DNA from: an uncultured bacterium
GTDB taxonomy: Bacteria > Bacillota > Clostridia > Lachnospirales > Anaerotignaceae
DNA: 7,117 bases
Assembly (NCBI GenBank): GCA_905214825.1
Contig: CAJMNV010000102.1
Coordinates: forward strand, 1 to 7,117
Direction: 5' to 3'
Position 1 is the stretch's first letter; the number at the start of each line of letters is the position of its first letter. Under the pieces are notes generated by a model that had not been told where the DNA came from, searched no databases, and worked only from the letters and a program-made list of their open reading frames with translations. This document shows positions 6,243 to 7,117 of the stretch, piece by piece. The position numbers and the translations under genes are program-made.

Positions 6243-7076
6243 TTGAAAAAAATATGGAAAAATATCGGATTATGTACTTTGGCAGTAGGTACTTTTTTAT
6301 ACTGGCAAGACAACAGCATTGTTGTTACACAAATGACACATCATTGCAATGTGCCGAAAGCATTTCACGGATATAAAATATTGCATATTTCCGATTTGCA
6401 AAACAAAATGTTTGGCAAAAATCAAGAAAAATTGTTATATAAAGCAGAATGTACTGCACCAGACATCATTGTCATCACAGGGGATTTGATTGACAGAAAC
6501 CGTACCGACTTGGAAGCTGCTATGGACGCCATTCATGGATTAGTGAAATTGGCACCTGTATATTATGTTTCTGGCAATCATGAGCACCAATCCGGTGTAT
6601 ATGATGATTTGACAGAACTTTTGATAGCCGAAGGTGTCACAGTACTAGATAATGGGAAAAGCATCATCAGAAGAAATGATGATACTGTCACCATCATGGG
6701 ATTGGCAGACAAATCTGTCAACCCGCATTATCAAAGCATACTGCGTATGATGTGTAAAGAACAAGAAAATGATTTTTTGTTTTTGCTGAGTCATCGTCCT
6801 GAACTTTTTAAGGAATATGCCAAATACCCCATTGATTTGGTATGTTGCGGTCATGCACATGGCGGACAAATCCGCCTACCTTTTATTGGTGGCTTGTTTG
6901 CACCACATCAAGGTTTTTTCCCAAAATACACCGCAGGTATGCACACAAAAAATCATACCACAATGGCAATCAGCAGGGGTTTGGGAAACAGTACATTCCC
7001 TTTTCGCATCCACAATCGCCCAGAATTGGTTGTCATCACGTTGTATCATAAAGAAGAATTGCACTGTACAGAATAA
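6243..7076 (+). CDS. YkuE-like membrane-anchored metallophosphoesterase
   Basis: A 277-residue calcineurin-like phosphoesterase read from TTG 6243. Residues 1-20 (basic start, then a short hydrophobic stretch) look like an uncleaved signal anchor, placing the enzyme on the outer face of the membrane. Metal-site motifs follow in family order: D51-L-Q53, G80-D81, GNHEH (111-115), SHRP (183-186) and GHAHGGQ (203-209). The C-terminus has the LFAPHQGFFPKYTAG segment (218-232) and SRGLGNSTFPFRI (244-256) typical of YkuE-like proteins. The family hydrolyses phosphoester or pyrophosphate bonds using two metal ions; YkuE is linked to the cell wall and LpxG-type relatives act on lipid precursors. The substrate here is unknown. 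Motif 1 has Gln where most phosphoesterases have the metal-binding His. The gene has its own promoter and is probably expressed alone. Confidence 0.88.
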   Translation: MKKIWKNIGLCTLAVGTFLYWQDNSIVVTQMTHHCNVPKAFHGYKILHISDLQNKMFGKNQEKLLYKAECTAPDIIVITGDLIDRNRTDLEAAMDAIHGLVKLAPVYYVSGNHEHQSGVYDDLTELLIAEGVTVLDNGKSIIRRNDDTVTIMGLADKSVNPHYQSILRMMCKEQENDFLFLLSHRPELFKEYAKYPIDLVCCGHAHGGQIRLPFIGGLFAPHQGFFPKYTAGMHTKNHTTMAISRGLGNSTFPFRIHNRPELVVITLYHKEELHCTE

Positions 7077-7085
7077 ATCATATTA

Positions 7086-7094
7086 TGTTATAAT
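7086..7094 (+). promoter_or_regulatory. Extended -10 element for a gene right of the window
   Basis: TG (7086-7087), one base, then consensus TATAAT (7089-7094) make an extended -10. TGTACA at 7065-7070 could be a poor -35 with an 18-nt spacer. It lies 10 nt after the phosphoesterase stop and probably starts the next transcript, whose gene is outside the window. Confidence 0.45.
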
Positions 7095-7117
7095 AATAAA
7101 AATTTCAAAATCAGAAA

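Noticed and set aside
1..7117. CRISPR arrays, tRNA genes, insertion sequences and toxin genes
   Set aside because: No regularly spaced direct repeats, cloverleaf sequences, transposase motifs or recognisable toxin domains were found on either strand.

Overview
The window is AT-rich DNA with strong AGGAGG-type ribosome binding sites, TTG start codons, extended -10 promoters and Bacillota-type proteins (SUKH/SMI1-KNR4, LUD-domain, TrmH/SpoU, YkuE-like phosphoesterase). I infer a member of the Clostridia, probably near the Lachnospirales. That placement rests on composition and gene style only.

Positions 1-4169 (+ strand) hold an extended -10 promoter followed by five tightly packed genes with gaps of 13-14 nt and one 19-nt overlap. 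In order they are two full-length tandem paralogs with an N-terminal SUKH (SMI1/KNR4) domain and a long helical C-terminal half, a small four-cysteine DUF1667 protein, a protein resembling DUF3916, and a helical protein of unknown family. Tandem SUKH genes followed by small unrelated orphan proteins resemble the immunity (polyimmunity) loci known from polymorphic-toxin systems. No toxin gene lies in the window, so that role is inferred. The DUF1667 gene does not fit the theme, because that family normally accompanies FAD-dependent oxidoreductases.

Positions 4133-4545 hold, on the - strand, a small membrane-protein gene. Its good ribosome binding site and ATG are one base out of frame with the body, so it looks frameshifted. 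It overlaps the end of the + operon tail to tail. A 13-bp hairpin (4500-4536) can terminate transcription from both directions.

Positions 4546-7117 look like ordinary chromosome. A LUD-domain protein with a C-terminal cysteine cluster (- strand) is divergent, across a 145-bp AT-rich spacer, from a TrmH/SpoU-family RNA 2'-O-methyltransferase (+). A YkuE-like membrane-anchored metallophosphoesterase (+) follows from its own promoter and a TTG start. An extended -10 element at the right edge probably belongs to a gene beyond the window.

No tRNA, rRNA, CRISPR array, insertion sequence, attachment site or replication origin was recognised.
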